DNA of 64,000 nucleotides from UBA8199 sp035358715. Its GTDB lineage: Bacteria; Verrucomicrobiota; Verrucomicrobiia; Limisphaerales; UBA8199. Positions 62,151 through 64,000 of the stretch are shown in pieces. Each line of letters opens with the position of its first letter. The first letter of the stretch is position 1. Location: assembly GCA_035358715.1 (NCBI GenBank), contig DAOPPX010000003.1, forward strand, positions 1-64,000, given 5' to 3'. The position numbers were made by a program, and so were the translations under genes. Below the pieces are notes generated by a model. That model saw only the letters and a list, made by a program, of their open reading frames with translations. It had not been told where the DNA came from and searched no databases.

Positions 62151-62352
62151 AGCCATCCCCAGAGTTCTGCGCCCCCTTTTCAGCCAACTCAAGCCCGGAG
62201 TTGGAGAAAGCGCCGGCAAGCCAGGTCCGGGGTGGTGCCGCTCCCGCGCCAGCGCATCCAACACTGGATTGGTTTGCCGTCGTCCTCAATGGGGCCGGGA
62301 TGCCGTGCCCGATTTGACAGGCTCAATTCAATGCGCTATTCATAATGGCCCA

Positions 62353-63177
62353 ATGACAAATCTGACACTGCGCGGCAGCATGTGCGCTATCGCACACATG
62401 TTCAACCGCAGACCTGAAGACCTCAGTATCGCCCTCGTGGCGTTCTCCCTGGCGGCCACGACTCTCCCGCTGCAGGCTCAGCCAATCACTGTTCCAAACT
62501 TCTCCTTCGAATCGCAATCGGGTGCTGGCTACCCGTTTGGCGTGAACGTCTACATTGACTCCTGGCAAAAGCCTGAGAACCCAGGCTACCCGGAAGGCGG
62601 AGAATTCTACTGGATCCAGTCAGCCGGAGCCTTCGTCGGCATCCCGCCGAACACTCCGAATCCGTACAGCAACCTCCTGGGCAGTCAGGCAGCCTACGTG
62701 CTGTCCATGCCCGGCGCCGGCCTGTTTCAGGACGACCAAACCGCCGACTGGAGCGGCGCGCAGACCGGGCTGAACGCCACCTACCAGGTCGGCTCGTCCT
62801 ATCAATTGACCCTTGGCGTCTTTGGCAAAGGCATGGTGGAGGATTACTCCAGCCTCGAACTGAGCCTCTACTACCGGGACGGTGCAAGCCGGATCACAAT
62901 CGGCACGCCCACCACCATCACCTTTGACACGGCCATCTTCAATCCCGCAGGGCCGTTCGCACTCGTTGACTACTCCGTCATCGTTCCCACCGTCCAGGCC
63001 GGAGACGCCTGGGCCTACAAGAACATCGGCATCTCGATTGCATCCGTCCTTGGCAACGGCTCCGGCTATTGGGACATGGACAACGTCCGCCTGGTTGCCA
63101 CCGTGCCCGAGCCGGGCTCCCTCACCCTCGCGGCTTTAGGGCTGAGCGCCCTCCTGTTCAGGAGACTGCGCTCCTGA
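62353..63177 (+). CDS. PEP-CTERM-anchored secreted protein
   Basis: 274 residues from the ATG at 62353; the N-terminal region LSIALVAFSLAATTLPLQAQ is the signal peptide and later ATGs (62380, 62398) are possible starts. The beta-sandwich body starts VPNFSFESQSGAGYPFGVNV, and the C-terminus is a full PEP-CTERM sorting signal: VPEPGSLTLAALGLSALL followed by FRRLRS. Exosortase-type sorting to the outer surface or extracellular matrix is predicted. Tandem paralog of the next gene. Confidence 0.9.
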   Translation: MTNLTLRGSMCAIAHMFNRRPEDLSIALVAFSLAATTLPLQAQPITVPNFSFESQSGAGYPFGVNVYIDSWQKPENPGYPEGGEFYWIQSAGAFVGIPPNTPNPYSNLLGSQAAYVLSMPGAGLFQDDQTADWSGAQTGLNATYQVGSSYQLTLGVFGKGMVEDYSSLELSLYYRDGASRITIGTPTTITFDTAIFNPAGPFALVDYSVIVPTVQAGDAWAYKNIGISIASVLGNGSGYWDMDNVRLVATVPEPGSLTLAALGLSALLFRRLRS

Positions 63178-63231
63178 GGCGAAGCCTGAGGGCGGGCGCC
63201 GGAACGCCAGCCCCCGGCCAGGTTTCCTCCC

Positions 63232-64000
63232 ATGTTCAAGCCGACTCTTGCCATCGCCGCCGGCATCGCCTTCACCTTGCTGGAGCCCCTGGCCTCCGCT
63301 GGCCCCATCCCTGTTCCTAACGCCTCCTTCGAGTCCCCCGCCACCACCTTTGTGAGCGTTAACATAGACTCCTGGCAGAAGGCAGACAAACCCGGTTGGT
63401 ATGCCGAAGGCGGCGGCTTCCTTTGGAGCCAGCTGGTCGGCCTTTTCAAGAACACGGGCATCACCAGCCCCGATCATATTGACAACTGCGACGGCAGCCA
63501 GGCCATCTGGCTGTTCGTTGTCCCCCAAGTCGCCCTCTTCCAGGACTACGACTCGACAGACTGGAGAAGCCCGGTGCCTACTCACGCCTTCAGCGCCACC
63601 TTCGAGCCCGGCAAGTCCTACCAGCTAACTGTCGGTGTCCTTGGGACCAGCGGCGGCATGCTCCAGGGCGCCACGCTCGAACTCAGCCTCTACTATCGCG
63701 ACGCCAACAGCAACAAAGTCGCCGTCGCCGCCGTCTCCATCACCAACACCCCCTCCATCTTCAGCACCAACACCCATTTCGTGGACTGCCAGGTCGCCGT
63801 CCCCACCGTGAGGCCCACCGACGCCTGGGCCGGACAAAACATCGGCATCCAGATGCTCTCGACCGTGGATACCAACCTCCAGGGCGGCTACTGGGATCTC
63901 GACAACGTTCGCCTCTCCTCAATTCTCGAGCCCGTTCTCCTCAACCCCGTCCGGACCAACAACCAAATCCAGTTCACCCTCCAAAGCGAGCCTGACCTCC
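63232..64000 (+). CDS. Paralogous secreted beta-sandwich protein (cut by window end)
   Basis: At least 256 residues from the ATG at 63232 with no stop before the window ends. Signal peptide (FKPTLAIAAGIAFTLLEPLA, then SAG). The body parallels the previous protein: VPNASFESPATTFVSVNIDS, then WQKADKPGWYAEGGGFLW, LFQDYDSTDWRSP, ATLELSLYYRDANSNKVAV and GGYWDLDNVRLSSILEP. In this copy LEP is followed by VLLNPVRTNNQIQFTLQSEP, so its C-terminus extends into another domain in place of the PEP-CTERM tail at that place. Cell-surface role. Confidence 0.85.
   Translation, partial: MFKPTLAIAAGIAFTLLEPLASAGPIPVPNASFESPATTFVSVNIDSWQKADKPGWYAEGGGFLWSQLVGLFKNTGITSPDHIDNCDGSQAIWLFVVPQVALFQDYDSTDWRSPVPTHAFSATFEPGKSYQLTVGVLGTSGGMLQGATLELSLYYRDANSNKVAVAAVSITNTPSIFSTNTHFVDCQVAVPTVRPTDAWAGQNIGIQMLSTVDTNLQGGYWDLDNVRLSSILEPVLLNPVRTNNQIQFTLQSEPDL

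Overview
The window reads as a chromosomal segment of a GC-rich member of the Verrucomicrobiota. I infer this from several family signatures seen together: a DUF1573 protein, PEP-CTERM-type secreted proteins, DUF6259-like and GH141-like secreted glycosidases, a very large Ig-like/HYR/RCC1 surface protein, and palindromic intergenic repeats. No rRNA is present, so the assignment rests on these families and is not proven.

Layout. 0.1-5.7 kb: a DUF1573 / rhodanese / DoxX-MauE operon, a translationally coupled pair of Cys-rich paralogs, a kelch protein and a DUF4870 membrane protein. 6.1-11 kb: two Hsp20 chaperones, a membrane-fused spermidine-synthase-like protein and YifB/ComM. 10.95-12.5 kb: a gene graveyard (amidase remnant and a restriction-enzyme specificity-domain remnant). 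12.5-22 kb: beta-helix and TIM-barrel-like secreted glycosidases, a toxin-antitoxin pair and an aminotransferase. 22-29.3 kb: housekeeping genes (GltS, ProB, MazG, M29 aminopeptidase, a LysR regulator, cytidine deaminase and purine nucleoside phosphorylase).

29.65-47.76 kb is an integrated island in a tRNA-Arg(CCG) gene. The tRNA 3' end is repeated twice downstream (37.31 and 47.71 kb), so two units lie in tandem. Each right end carries a near-identical tyrosine integrase and the same 12-bp-spaced ACCAGAACA repeats. Unit 1 carries a serine recombinase, cargo, and a gene bounded by ~34-bp inverted repeats whose product shows family-A-polymerase-like motifs A, B and C. Unit 2 is a composite: a second integrase type fused to a HEPN domain, collapsed DUF1156 methylase and DUF499 genes, a truncated SIR2 gene, a truncated DUF3102/DUF4338-like (DruA-like) gene, and an internally deleted relative of the polymerase-like gene in the opposite orientation. 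I read it as an eroded anti-phage island in which deletions have joined unrelated genes. Misassembly of a metagenomic contig is the main alternative.

47.8-64 kb returns to chromosomal genes: a 2,540-residue M6-protease/HYR/RCC1 surface protein with a 750-bp internal tandem duplication, an SGNH hydrolase, a YchF-like protein without a P-loop, a large TPR protein, a MobA-like nucleotidyltransferase, an NCS2 purine permease and two PEP-CTERM-type paralogs, the last cut by the window end.
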